Below, one piece after another: positions 33,475-41,756 of a stretch of DNA of 64,000 nt (position 1 is the first letter of the stretch; each line of letters opens with the position of its first letter). The stretch is from Burkholderiales bacterium (GTDB lineage Bacteria > Pseudomonadota > Gammaproteobacteria > Burkholderiales > Burkholderiaceae_C). Location of the stretch: assembly GCA_028868995.1 (NCBI GenBank), contig JAGWTH010000002.1, positions 1 to 64,000 on the forward strand, in the 5' to 3' direction. The translations under genes and the position numbers were made by a program. The notes below the pieces were generated by a model, which did not search any database, was not told the origin of the DNA, and was given only the letters and a program-made list of their open reading frames with translations.

Positions 33475-33930
33475 ATGCAGAATCGACGTGAAACCCTCAA
33501 GCAGTCGCTGGCAGTCGCGGGACTGCTGGGGGCGACCGGCCTGTTCCCGCAGTACGCGCTGGCGGCCAACAAGGCGGCCTTCGACGCCAAGAGCGTCGCC
33601 GACGCGGTGAAGGCCTACGGCGCATCCGCGCCGGTGGAGAGCAAGGACGTGACGCTGACCGCGCCGGACATCGCCGAAAACGGCGCCGTGGTGCCGCTGG
33701 CCGTCTCGTCGACGCTGCCCGGCGTGAAGTCCCTGCTGATGCTGGTGGAGAAGAACCCCAGCGCGCTGTCGGCGAAGTTCGACGTGAACGATTCCGTCGA
33801 GCCTGCCTTCTCCACGCGCGTGAAGATGGGCCAGACCTCCGACGTCTACGCCGTGGCGATCACCGCCGACGGCAAGGCGTACTACGCGAAGAAGGAAGTG
33901 AAGGTCACCCTCGGCGGCTGCGGCGGCTGA
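33475..33930 (+). CDS. soxY: Sulfur carrier protein SoxY
   Basis: SoxY carries the sulfur intermediates covalently on a C-terminal swinging arm. The 151-residue protein ends in GGCGG, with the carrier cysteine at position 149. It has a twin-arginine signal (NRRETLKQSLAVAGLLG) and the core ALAANKAAFDAKSVADAVKAYG. It pairs with SoxZ, encoded next. Confidence 0.96.
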   Translation: MQNRRETLKQSLAVAGLLGATGLFPQYALAANKAAFDAKSVADAVKAYGASAPVESKDVTLTAPDIAENGAVVPLAVSSTLPGVKSLLMLVEKNPSALSAKFDVNDSVEPAFSTRVKMGQTSDVYAVAITADGKAYYAKKEVKVTLGGCGG

Positions 33931-33982
33931 TCCGGCGGACCGTTACCCCTTCCCATTCCCACCCAATCAGGAGCAATTCATC

Positions 33983-34294
33983 ATGGCAGATCCGATGCGC
34001 ATTCGCGCCCAGGCCAACGGCGACAAGGCCGTGGTCCGGGTTCTCATGAGCCACGAAATGGAAACCGGTCAGCGCAAGGACGCCTCCGGCAAGGTCATCC
34101 CGGCCTGGTACATCACCGACGTGTCCGCCAGCCTCAACGGCAAGGTGGTGCTGACGGCCGAATGGGGCCCCTCCGTGTCCAAGAACCCGTTCCTGCAGTT
34201 CACGATCAAGGGCGCCAAGGCTGGCGACAAGGTCTCGATCACCTGGAAGGACACCAAGGGCGATACGCGGACCGACCAAGCGACGGTCAGCTGA
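33983..34294 (+). CDS. soxZ: Sulfur carrier partner SoxZ
   Basis: A 103-residue protein without its own signal, exported with SoxY. Family stretches: MRIRAQANGDKAVVRVLMSHEMETGQRKD and GPSVSKNPFLQFTIKGAKAGDKVSITWKD. AGGAG precedes the ATG at 33983. It forms the SoxYZ heterodimer. Confidence 0.96.
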   Translation: MADPMRIRAQANGDKAVVRVLMSHEMETGQRKDASGKVIPAWYITDVSASLNGKVVLTAEWGPSVSKNPFLQFTIKGAKAGDKVSITWKDTKGDTRTDQATVS

Positions 34295-34337
34295 GCGTCC
34301 CCCGCATCGACGAGGTACCAACAAGGAGACACGAGGG

Positions 34338-35141
34338 ATGAAGACCATTCACGTACTGGCGGGCCTGGCGCTCGCCGGCGCCGTCGCCGGCGCCTGGGCC
34401 CAGACGAACTCCGCCGAGGCCGGCATCGAGCAGTACCGGGCCATGCTGGCCGACGGCAACCCGGCCGAGCTCACCGAGGCCAAGGGCGAGGACCTGTGGA
34501 AGCAGAAGCGCGGCCCGAAGAACGCCTCGCTGGAAACCTGTGACCTGGGCAAGGGACCCGGTGTGGTGAAGGGTGCCTTCGTGGAGCTGCCGCGGTACTT
34601 CCCCGACACGGGCAAGGTCCAGGACCTGGAGACGCGCCTGATCACCTGCATGGAGCGCATCCAGGGCTTCAACGGCGCCGAGATCATGAAGACGCCGTGG
34701 GGCAAGGGCGAGAAGGCCACCGTGGACGCCCTGGCGACCTACGTCGCCGGCCAGTCCCGCGGCATGGCGATCAAGGTCCCGCAGGACCAGCCGATGGAGC
34801 GTGAGTACTACGAGGTGGGCCGGCGCATCTTCTTCACCCGCGGCGGCACGCACGACTTCGCCTGCGCGACCTGCCACGGCCAGGACGGCAAGCGCATCCG
34901 CATGCAGGACCTGCCCAACCTGACCAAGAACCCGGGCGACAACGCCGGCTTCCCGGCTTGGCCCGCGTACCGCGTGTCCACGGGCAACGTGTGGACCATG
35001 CAGCACCGCCTGAACGACTGCTTCCGCCAGCAGCGCTTCCCCGAGCCGAACTACGGCAGCGACGCGCTCACCGCACTGTCCGTGTACCTCGGTGTGAACG
35101 CCAACGGGGCCAAGTCGACGGCGCCCGCCCTCAAGCGCTGA
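34338..35141 (+). CDS. soxA: Cytochrome SoxA, single-haem type
   Basis: With SoxX it couples thiosulfate to the SoxY cysteine. The 267-residue exported protein has only one haem site, CATCH (C176, C179, H180), in the C-terminal domain. The N-terminal domain has two cysteines (C68 in LETCDLG and C104 in LITCMER) that probably form a disulfide in place of the first haem seen in dihaem SoxA. C228 in NDCFRQQR is the conserved active-site cysteine that ligates the haem and carries persulfide. AAGGAG lies upstream. Confidence 0.94.
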   Translation: MKTIHVLAGLALAGAVAGAWAQTNSAEAGIEQYRAMLADGNPAELTEAKGEDLWKQKRGPKNASLETCDLGKGPGVVKGAFVELPRYFPDTGKVQDLETRLITCMERIQGFNGAEIMKTPWGKGEKATVDALATYVAGQSRGMAIKVPQDQPMEREYYEVGRRIFFTRGGTHDFACATCHGQDGKRIRMQDLPNLTKNPGDNAGFPAWPAYRVSTGNVWTMQHRLNDCFRQQRFPEPNYGSDALTALSVYLGVNANGAKSTAPALKR

Positions 35142-35155
35142 ACGGGAGAAGTAGG

Positions 35156-35818
35156 ATGAAGAAGACTGCATGGATCGTTTCGTCGGCCGCCGTGGTGGCG
35201 GCCGCCGTCGCCGGCTGTGCCGCGCTGCCCGCGGGCGGCAGCGGCAACCTGGACCAGGAGACGCAGCACATGCTGCTGACCGGGTTCCACGCCCACGGCA
35301 TCGCCAAGATGGACCGGATCACCGACATCGACGACACGGTCAAGGCGTGCAACGCCGCCGACATCGCCGGCAAGCCGCTGGACGAGGCGACCGCCAAGCG
35401 CATCGAGGCCGAGAACCTCAAGACCATCCAATGGCCCAGCGACGGCAAGTTCCTGGGCGACTGGAAGGCAGGCGAGAAGATCGCCCAGAGCGGCCGCGGC
35501 CAGACCTGGTCCGACAAGGCGGGGGCGCCCGCCGGCGGCAACTGCTACAACTGCCACCAGATCACCAAGGAGGAAATCTCCTTCGGCACCCTGGGCCCGA
35601 GCCTGTACCACTACGGCAAGCTGCGCGGCGTCACCGACCCGAACAGTGCGGCGGCCAAGCCGGTCGTCGAGTACACCTGGGGCAAGATCTGGAATGCCAA
35701 GGCCTACAACGCCTGCTCCAACATGCCGCGTTCCGGCCACATGGGCAACCTGACCGAAGGGCAGATCCGCGACATCATGGCGCTGCTGCTCGACCCGCAT
35801 TCGCCCGTCAACCAGTGA
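35156..35818 (+). CDS. soxX: Cytochrome SoxX
   Basis: Haem partner of SoxA. The 220-residue protein has one haem site CYNCH (C130, C133, H134) and the probable axial methionine in NMPRSGHMG. Its signal ends in a lipobox-like VAGC (C21), so it may be a lipoprotein anchored to a membrane, a feature of some SoxX proteins. An N-terminal segment of about 80 residues precedes the haem domain. The gene starts 14 bases after soxA and is followed by a strong terminator. Confidence 0.93.
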   Translation: MKKTAWIVSSAAVVAAAVAGCAALPAGGSGNLDQETQHMLLTGFHAHGIAKMDRITDIDDTVKACNAADIAGKPLDEATAKRIEAENLKTIQWPSDGKFLGDWKAGEKIAQSGRGQTWSDKAGAPAGGNCYNCHQITKEEISFGTLGPSLYHYGKLRGVTDPNSAAAKPVVEYTWGKIWNAKAYNACSNMPRSGHMGNLTEGQIRDIMALLLDPHSPVNQ

Positions 35819-35827
35819 CGGAGCGCG

Positions 35828-35861
35828 GCGGCGGCCCGCAGCGGGCCGCCGCTTTTTTTTT
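35828..35861 (+). terminator. Intrinsic terminator between soxX and soxB
   Basis: A perfect 12-base-pair stem (35828-35839 with 35841-35852) with a minimal loop is followed by nine T residues. It would stop most transcripts from the soxYZAX side, so soxB needs readthrough or its own promoter. Confidence 0.88.
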
Positions 35862-35889
35862 CGCCGCATTCATAAGCATCTACTGAATC

Positions 35890-37626
35890 ATGAATCTCTC
35901 GAAGCGCGAATTCCTGCAGGTCCTGGGCGCCGCCTCCGTGGCCGGTATGGGCTTGGGGCGGTGGGCGTACGCCGATGCCGCCACCGCCGCGGACGCCCTG
36001 TACGACGTCCCGCGCTTCGGCAACGTGTCCCTGCTGCACATGACGGACTGCCATGCGCAGCTCAACCCGATCTGGTTCCGCGAGCCGAACGTGAACCTCG
36101 GCGTGGGCCCCATGAACGGCAAGCTGCCGCACCTGGTGGGCGAGCAGCTGCTGAAGGCCGCGAACATCCCGGCCGGCAGCGCCGAGGCGCACGCGCTCAC
36201 GTACCTGGATTTCGAGACCGCGGCGCGCCGCTATGGCAAGGTGGGCGGCTTCGCGCACCTGGCCACGCTGGTCCAGCGACTGAAGGCCTCCCGCCCGGGG
36301 GCACTGCTGCTGGACGGCGGCGACACCTGGCAGGGCTCCGCCACCTCGCTGTGGACGAAGGGCCAGGACATGGTCGACGCGGCCAAGCTGCTGGGCGTGG
36401 ACATCATGACCGGCCACTGGGAGTTCACGCTGGGCATGGACCGCGTGAAGGAGATCATCGACAAGGACTTCGCGGGCAAGGTCGACTTCGTCGCCCAGAA
36501 CGTGAAGACCACCGACTTCGGCGACCCGGTCTTCAAGCCCTACGTGATCCGCGAGATCAACGGCGTGCCCTGCGCCATCATCGGCCAGGCCTTCCCCTAC
36601 ACGCCGATCGCCAACCCGCGCTACATGGTCAAGGACTGGGAGTTCGGCATCCAGGACGAGAACATGCAGAAGATGGTCGACGAGGCCCGCGCCAAGGGCG
36701 CGAAGGTGGTCGTCGTCCTCAGCCACAACGGCATGGACGTCGACCTGAAGATGGCCAGCCGCGTCTCCGGCATCGACGCCATCCTGGGCGGTCACACGCA
36801 CGACGGCATGCCGGTCGCCTCCATCATCGCCAACAAGGGCGGCAAGACCATCGTCACCAACGCGGGCTCCAACGGCAAGTTCCTCGGGGTGATCGACTTC
36901 GACGTGAAGGACGGCAAGGTCGCGGACTTCCGCTACCGCCTGCTGCCGGTGTTCGCGAACATGCTGCCGGCCGACGCGGGCATGGACGCGCTGATCAAGA
37001 AGATCCGGGCGCCTTACGAGGCGAAGCTGTCCGAGCGCCTGGCCGTCACCGAGGGCCTGCTGTACCGCCGCGGCAACTTCAACGGCTCGGGCGACCAGCT
37101 GCTGCTGGACGCGCTGCTGGACGTGCAGGGCGCCGAGATCGCGTTCTCCCCGGGCTTCCGCTGGGGCACCACGCTGATGCCCGGCCAGGACATCACCCGC
37201 GAGTGGCTGATGGACATGACCGCGACGACCTACTCGTACGCCACGGTCACGCCCATGACCGGCCAGACCATCAAGACGGTCCTGGAAGACGTCTGCGACA
37301 ACCTGTTCAACCCCGATCCCTACTACCAGCAGGGCGGCGACATGGTGCGCGTGGGCGGCCTCGAGTACACCTGCGACCCGAACGCGAAGATGGGCAACCG
37401 CATCCAGGACATGCGCCTGAACGGCAAGCCGATCGACGCCTCGCGCACCTACAAGGTCGCCGGCTGGGCCCCGGTCTCGGAAGAGGCCGCGCATGCCGGC
37501 AACAAGCCGGTGTGGGAAGTGGTGGAACAGTGGCTCAAGGCGCGCGGCGGCAAGGTCAGCCCGCGCAAGGTCAACGAGCCCAAGCTCGTCAACGTGCTGC
37601 CCAACGCCGGCTACGCGGCCGTCTGA
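35890..37626 (+). CDS. soxB: Thiosulfohydrolase SoxB
   Basis: SoxB hydrolyses the terminal sulfone from SoxY-bound intermediates, releasing sulfate. The 578-residue protein belongs to the 5'-nucleotidase family with a dinuclear manganese site: LLHMTDCHAQLNPIWFREP, LDGGDTWQGSATSLWT, GHWEFTLG, LSHNGMDVDLK and LGGHTHDGMP. A twin-arginine-like signal (SKREFLQVLGAASVAGMG) is present. The short spacer before it holds ATTCA and TGAAT 11 bases apart (35868-35888), a possible operator. Confidence 0.96.
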   Translation: MNLSKREFLQVLGAASVAGMGLGRWAYADAATAADALYDVPRFGNVSLLHMTDCHAQLNPIWFREPNVNLGVGPMNGKLPHLVGEQLLKAANIPAGSAEAHALTYLDFETAARRYGKVGGFAHLATLVQRLKASRPGALLLDGGDTWQGSATSLWTKGQDMVDAAKLLGVDIMTGHWEFTLGMDRVKEIIDKDFAGKVDFVAQNVKTTDFGDPVFKPYVIREINGVPCAIIGQAFPYTPIANPRYMVKDWEFGIQDENMQKMVDEARAKGAKVVVVLSHNGMDVDLKMASRVSGIDAILGGHTHDGMPVASIIANKGGKTIVTNAGSNGKFLGVIDFDVKDGKVADFRYRLLPVFANMLPADAGMDALIKKIRAPYEAKLSERLAVTEGLLYRRGNFNGSGDQLLLDALLDVQGAEIAFSPGFRWGTTLMPGQDITREWLMDMTATTYSYATVTPMTGQTIKTVLEDVCDNLFNPDPYYQQGGDMVRVGGLEYTCDPNAKMGNRIQDMRLNGKPIDASRTYKVAGWAPVSEEAAHAGNKPVWEVVEQWLKARGGKVSPRKVNEPKLVNVLPNAGYAAV

Positions 37627-37635
37627 AGGGGTTTC

Positions 37636-37657
37636 CCGGGGATCCTAGAATCCCCGG
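37636..37657 (+). promoter_or_regulatory. Hairpin abutting the start of the third YeeE gene
   Basis: CCGGGGAT (37636-37643) and ATCCCCGG (37650-37657) form a perfect 8-base-pair stem that ends at the base just before the ATG at 37658. No ribosome binding site is visible outside it. It could block translation initiation or, without a T-run, act weakly as transcript end of soxB. Confidence 0.45.
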
Positions 37658-38773
37658 ATGACCTCACCTGAAATGAACGCGCTGACCCACGAGGTGCTGT
37701 GGGCCGCGTTCGGCGTCGCCGTCGCCTTCGGCGCGCTGGTGCAGCGCACCGGTTTCTGCACCATGGGTGCGGTGAGCGATGCCGTGGCGATGGGCGACTT
37801 CACCCGGCTGCGCCAGTGGGCGCTGGCCGCCGCCGTCGCCACCTTCGGCTTTGCGGCCCTGTCGGCCGCGGGCATCCTGAGCGCTCCCCAGACCCTCTAT
37901 GCCTCCGCCCGCTGGCAGTGGCTGTCGGCCCTCGTGGGCGGCGGCCTGTTCGGCTTCGGCATGGTGCTGTCCTCCGGCTGCGTCAGCAAGACGCTGGTGC
38001 GGGTGGGCGGCGGCAGCCTGAAGTCGCTGGTGGTGCTGCTGGTGGCCGGGTTCGCGGCCTTCGCCACCCTGCGCGGCATCACCGCGGTCTGGCGGGTGGA
38101 CACGGTGGACCGGGTGGCGGTCGACTTCGGCGCGAACGCGGATCTCGCCACGCTGCTGGCGCGCGCCGGCGGGATGGCCGCGGGCACGGCGTCCTGGCTG
38201 GGCGCGGCGCTGCTGGGCGGGGCGCTGCTCGCGTTCGCGCTCGCATCGCGCGAGGCGCGCCGGCCCGGCAGCCTCGCCGCCGGTGCGGGCGTCGGCGCCC
38301 TGGTGCTGGCCATGTGGTGGGTCACGGGTTCCCTGGGCCACCTGGCCGAACACCCCGAGACCCTGGAGGAGGCCTGGCTCGCCACCAACTCGCACCGCGC
38401 CGAAGGCCTGAGCTTCGTGTCGCCCACGGCATTCGCGCTCGACTGGCTGATGTTCTTCAGCGACGCCAGCAAGAGCCTCACCGTGGGCATCGTCTCGGTC
38501 TGGGGCGTGATCGCGGGCTCGGCCGCCGTGGCGCTGGCCCGCCGGCGCTTCCGCTGGGAGGGCTTCGCGGGGACGGCCGATCTCGCCCACCACCTGGTCG
38601 GGGGGGCCTTGATGGGCGTGGGCGGTGTCACCGCCCTGGGCTGCAGCATCGGCCAGGGCGTGACCGGCCTGTCGACGCTGAGCCTCACCAGCATCGTCGC
38701 CGTCTCGGCCATGATCGCCGGCGCCGCGGCGGCCGTGCGCTACCAGATGTGGCGCCTGGAGCGCGAGGGCTGA
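37658..38773 (+). CDS. YeeE/YedE family sulfur-compound transporter (third copy)
   Basis: A 371-residue membrane protein with the repeated family motifs RTGFCTMGAVSDAV, SSGCVSKTLVRVGGGSLKSL and ALGCSIGQGVTGLSTL, and about ten hydrophobic segments. It follows soxB by 31 bases on the same strand and likely moves a sulfur compound linked to the Sox pathway. Sequence motifs differ from both copies at 14.9-17.2 kb, so it is not a recent duplicate. Confidence 0.87.
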   Translation: MTSPEMNALTHEVLWAAFGVAVAFGALVQRTGFCTMGAVSDAVAMGDFTRLRQWALAAAVATFGFAALSAAGILSAPQTLYASARWQWLSALVGGGLFGFGMVLSSGCVSKTLVRVGGGSLKSLVVLLVAGFAAFATLRGITAVWRVDTVDRVAVDFGANADLATLLARAGGMAAGTASWLGAALLGGALLAFALASREARRPGSLAAGAGVGALVLAMWWVTGSLGHLAEHPETLEEAWLATNSHRAEGLSFVSPTAFALDWLMFFSDASKSLTVGIVSVWGVIAGSAAVALARRRFRWEGFAGTADLAHHLVGGALMGVGGVTALGCSIGQGVTGLSTLSLTSIVAVSAMIAGAAAAVRYQMWRLEREG

Positions 38774-38777
38774 GAAC

Positions 38778-40487
38778 TCAGGCCACGGCCAGCCGGTCGC
38801 GCAGGATCAGCAGCAGGTCGGTCTTGGTGACGTGGCCCAGCAGCCGTCCGGCTTCGTCAAGCACCGGCAGGCGCTCGCCCGGGTGGGCGTCGAACACCGC
38901 CAGCAGGTCCCACAGCGGCATGTCCGGCGCCAGGCGCGGGTAGTCGGCCTTCAGCAGTCCGGCCGGCCAGGGGGCCTGCGGATCGTGCGGCTCCTTCAGC
39001 AGGGTCGCCATGTCGTGCATCGCGATCGCACCGCGGAAGCGCCCCCCGGCATCGACCACGTAGATGTGGCGCCAGCGGCTTTCCAGCAGCCTCGCCTCGA
39101 CCAGCGCGATGCTGTCGCCCTCCTGCACGGTGGGACTGTCGGTGCGCAGCAGGTCGCGGGCGACGGCCAGCCGCGGGTCGGCGGCGGCCCGCGCCTTCTG
39201 CGAGGAGGCGTAGATCGAATCCGCGCGCAGCAGCCGCGACACGGAATACGCGAACACCGCCGCCAGCATCAGCGGTGCCACGACGCGGTAGTTCTCGGTC
39301 ATCTCGAAGATCATGAGCACCGATGTCAACGGAGCATGCGTCGTGGCCGAGAGGAAGGCGCCCATGCCGATGGCCACGCCGAGCGGCACGGGCAGCGCGC
39401 CGGGGAAGGCCAGGTTCACGACCGAGGCGAACAGCGCGCCGCTCACCGCGCCCACGAACAGCGTGGGCGTGAAGATGCCGCCCACCGCGCCCGAGCCGGT
39501 GGTCGCGGCCACCGCGGCGATCTTGAGCACGAGGACCAGGAGCAGGGCCTGCCAGAGCCAGTCGCCCTGCAGCACGCTGTTGACCACGCTGAAGCCGTTG
39601 CCCCATACCTGCGGCGCCTGGATCGACAGCGCCCCGACCACCAGCCCGCCCGTCGCGAGCTTCAGCGGCAGGCTCGCGTTCCAGGCGGCGAACCCGGCCT
39701 TCGCCCGGTCCAGCAGCCCCAGGTACAGAGGCGCCCCCACCCCCGCCAGCAGGCCCAGCACGCCCCCGAGCAGGAAGGTCGGCCCGCCGGGCAGGGGGAT
39801 CTCCGGCATGCGGTACAGGGGGCTCGCGCCCACCAGGGTCACCACCGTGAGGTGCGCGGCCACCGAGGTGATCAGCAGCGGCGCCAGCGTCTCGGTGGCC
39901 AGGGACTGCAGCACGATCTCGGCGATGAACAGGGCGCCGGCGATCGGCGTGCCGTAGGCCGTGGTCAGGCCCGCGGCGGCGCCGCAGGCCACCAGCAGGC
40001 GCCGCCGCGGCACCGGCAGCTGGCGCCAATCCGCGAACAGCGAGCCGGTGAGCGCGGCCAGCTGCACCATCGGGCCTTCGCGGCCGATCGCGCCGCCGCT
40101 GGCGACGCTGCAGGCCGAGGAGAGCGCGCGCAGCAGCGAGCTGCCCGCGCTCAGCTCGCCGCGCCCGAGCACCACGGCCTCCATGTAGTCGCCATGGGGC
40201 GTGTGCGGGGTGGTGCGGCGGGCGACCAGCAGCACGGCGCCGGCCAGCACCCCGCCCAGCGCCGGCGCGGCCAGGCGCTGCCACCACGCGAGCGAGCTGG
40301 CCGACTGCACCAGGCCGGAGGTGGTCCCGTACAGGAGGTACTCGGCGGTGATGAGGAAGCCGCGGAAGCCCAGGGTGGCCAGCGCGCCGGCGACGCCGAT
40401 CAGCGCGGCCCAGGCCAGGGTGCGCTGCCAGTCCGAGGGCCGCAGCCGTTCGAGCAGGAAGAAGGTGGAGTCGTCGCGCTGGCTCAT
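38778..40487 (-). CDS. ClC-type chloride channel or antiporter with CBS domains
   Basis: A 569-residue protein with a ClC membrane core of about 430 residues and two CBS domains at the C-terminus. Selectivity-filter motifs are visible: GAIGREGP, AYGTPIAGALFIAEI (GxFxP-like segment nearby: GGIFTPTLFVGAV). The pore glutamate is the one in GREGP. The CBS pair (TDSPTVQEGDSIALVEARL and LGHVTKTDLLLILRDRL) likely binds nucleotides. The ATG at 40487 gives the usual short cytoplasmic N-terminus. It is convergent with the sox-side yeeE gene, 4 bases apart. Confidence 0.9.
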   Translation of the reverse strand: MSQRDDSTFFLLERLRPSDWQRTLAWAALIGVAGALATLGFRGFLITAEYLLYGTTSGLVQSASSLAWWQRLAAPALGGVLAGAVLLVARRTTPHTPHGDYMEAVVLGRGELSAGSSLLRALSSACSVASGGAIGREGPMVQLAALTGSLFADWRQLPVPRRRLLVACGAAAGLTTAYGTPIAGALFIAEIVLQSLATETLAPLLITSVAAHLTVVTLVGASPLYRMPEIPLPGGPTFLLGGVLGLLAGVGAPLYLGLLDRAKAGFAAWNASLPLKLATGGLVVGALSIQAPQVWGNGFSVVNSVLQGDWLWQALLLVLVLKIAAVAATTGSGAVGGIFTPTLFVGAVSGALFASVVNLAFPGALPVPLGVAIGMGAFLSATTHAPLTSVLMIFEMTENYRVVAPLMLAAVFAYSVSRLLRADSIYASSQKARAAADPRLAVARDLLRTDSPTVQEGDSIALVEARLLESRWRHIYVVDAGGRFRGAIAMHDMATLLKEPHDPQAPWPAGLLKADYPRLAPDMPLWDLLAVFDAHPGERLPVLDEAGRLLGHVTKTDLLLILRDRLAVA

Positions 40488-40581
40488 GGGGCTGTAGCGT
40501 AACCCGGCCGGGCAGGGGAGGACTTCCCTTGCGAACCCGTGATCTTCGATGGTACGGTCCCGCCAGGGACGGAGGCAGGCC

Positions 40582-41580
40582 ATGCCAGACGCGGAATCGG
40601 GAACCGGGACGGGGCACGCGGATGCCGGCGCGGCGCCGGACGGGCGGCCGCTGCCTTCCTGGAACGAGGGCGCGGCCCGCGCCGCGCTGCTGCGCTTCGT
40701 CGACGCCGTCTGCCGCCCCGGCAGCCCCCACGAGCTGCCGCCGGACGAGCGCATCGCGGTGTTCGCCCACGACGGCACCCTGTGGGGCGAGTTCCCGCTG
40801 CCGGTGCACGCCCTGTTCCTCGGCGAGCGGATCGAGCAGCTGGCGCGGCAGCTGCCCGGGCTGCGCGAACGCCACCCGTTCAGCGCCTTCCTGCAGGACG
40901 ACCTGCCGCGGCTGCACGGCCTGGGCTGGCGGGGCATCATGCAGCTCGCCCTGGTCGCGCACGCCGGCGTGCCGCTGGAGATCTACGCCCGCCAGGCGGG
41001 CGACTGGCTGGCGGCGGCGCGCCATGCCTGGCTCGGCCGGCCGGTGGCCGCCTGCACCTACCAGCCGCAGCTGGAGCTGATCGCGCTGCTGCGCCGGCAC
41101 GCCTTCACCTGCTTCATCGTGACCGCCGGGGAATCGACCTTCGTTCGCGCCTTCGCGCCGTCGGCCTACGGCATTCCCGCGCACCAGGTGATCGGCACCT
41201 GCGTGCGCACGCAGGTGCAGCTGCAGCCCGGGATCGCGGAGCTGGTGAAGCTGGCGCAGGAGGAACGCTGGAACGAACGCGAGGACAAGGTGCGCGGCAT
41301 CGCGGCGCACATCGGCCGGCGACCGGTGCTCGCCTTCGGCAACGCGGACCGCGACCTGGCCATGCTGCGCTACGTGCGCGCCGGGCCGGGACCGCGGCTG
41401 GCCCTGCTGCTGCACCACGACGACGGGGTGCGCGAGTTCGCCTACGACGCCGGCTTCGCGCTCAATCCGCTGGACGACGCGCTGGAGCGCGCGGCCGAGT
41501 TCGGCCTGCAGGTGGTCAGCATGCGCGACGACTGGGCCACGGTGTTCGCGCCGGCGGGATCGGAAGTTCGCTTGAGGTAG
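40582..41580 (+). CDS. HAD-superfamily protein lacking the catalytic nucleophile
   Basis: A 332-residue protein with the later HAD motifs intact: CFIVTAGESTF (motif II), the lysine in REDKVRGIAAH (motif III) and LAFGNADRDLAML (motif IV). In motif I, where related phosphatases read FDNDGTLW, this protein reads FAHDGTLW: the nucleophilic aspartate is alanine (A62, codon GCC), while the second aspartate (D64) is kept. It is therefore probably not an active phosphatase of the classical mechanism. GGAGG is placed 6 bases before the ATG at 40582. It is followed by a strong terminator. Confidence 0.8.
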   Translation: MPDAESGTGTGHADAGAAPDGRPLPSWNEGAARAALLRFVDAVCRPGSPHELPPDERIAVFAHDGTLWGEFPLPVHALFLGERIEQLARQLPGLRERHPFSAFLQDDLPRLHGLGWRGIMQLALVAHAGVPLEIYARQAGDWLAAARHAWLGRPVAACTYQPQLELIALLRRHAFTCFIVTAGESTFVRAFAPSAYGIPAHQVIGTCVRTQVQLQPGIAELVKLAQEERWNEREDKVRGIAAHIGRRPVLAFGNADRDLAMLRYVRAGPGPRLALLLHHDDGVREFAYDAGFALNPLDDALERAAEFGLQVVSMRDDWATVFAPAGSEVRLR

Positions 41581-41639
41581 ATCAGGAATGCGCCGGGTTC
41601 ACCCATTGATCGCGGGCGCCGCCTCCCCCATGCTGTGAG

Positions 41640-41748
41640 CACTGGTTGCGAGGTGTCCCGCCGGGCCTGCCTGGAAGTGTCTCCATTTCGGCAGGCCCAC
41701 CATGGCGTGGAGTGGCCCGCCGGTCCTTCGGGCCGGCGGGCATTTTTT
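41640..41748 (+). ncRNA. Possible small RNA with two stem-loops and terminator
   Basis: In the 176-base spacer, GGGCCTGCC (41663-41671) pairs perfectly with GGCAGGCCC (41690-41698), an 18-base loop between them, and only 17 bases later the terminator hairpin follows. Two ordered hairpins ending in a T-run, over 60 bases beyond the upstream stop codon, are typical of an intergenic small RNA or a processed 3' end. No open reading frame with ribosome binding site is seen. The 5' end is arbitrary. Confidence 0.35.
41715..41748 (+). terminator. Intrinsic terminator after HAD gene
   Basis: GCCCGCCGG (41715-41723) and CCGGCGGGC (41733-41741) form a perfect 9-base-pair stem followed by ATTTTTT. It works on the plus strand; on the minus strand no T-run follows. 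Confidence 0.85.
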
Positions 41749-41756
41749 CGGCGGCC

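Noticed and set aside
40488-40940. N-terminal extension of the ClC protein on the minus strand
   Set aside because: It would overlap the HAD-like gene and lacks ClC similarity; the ATG at 40487 gives the normal length.
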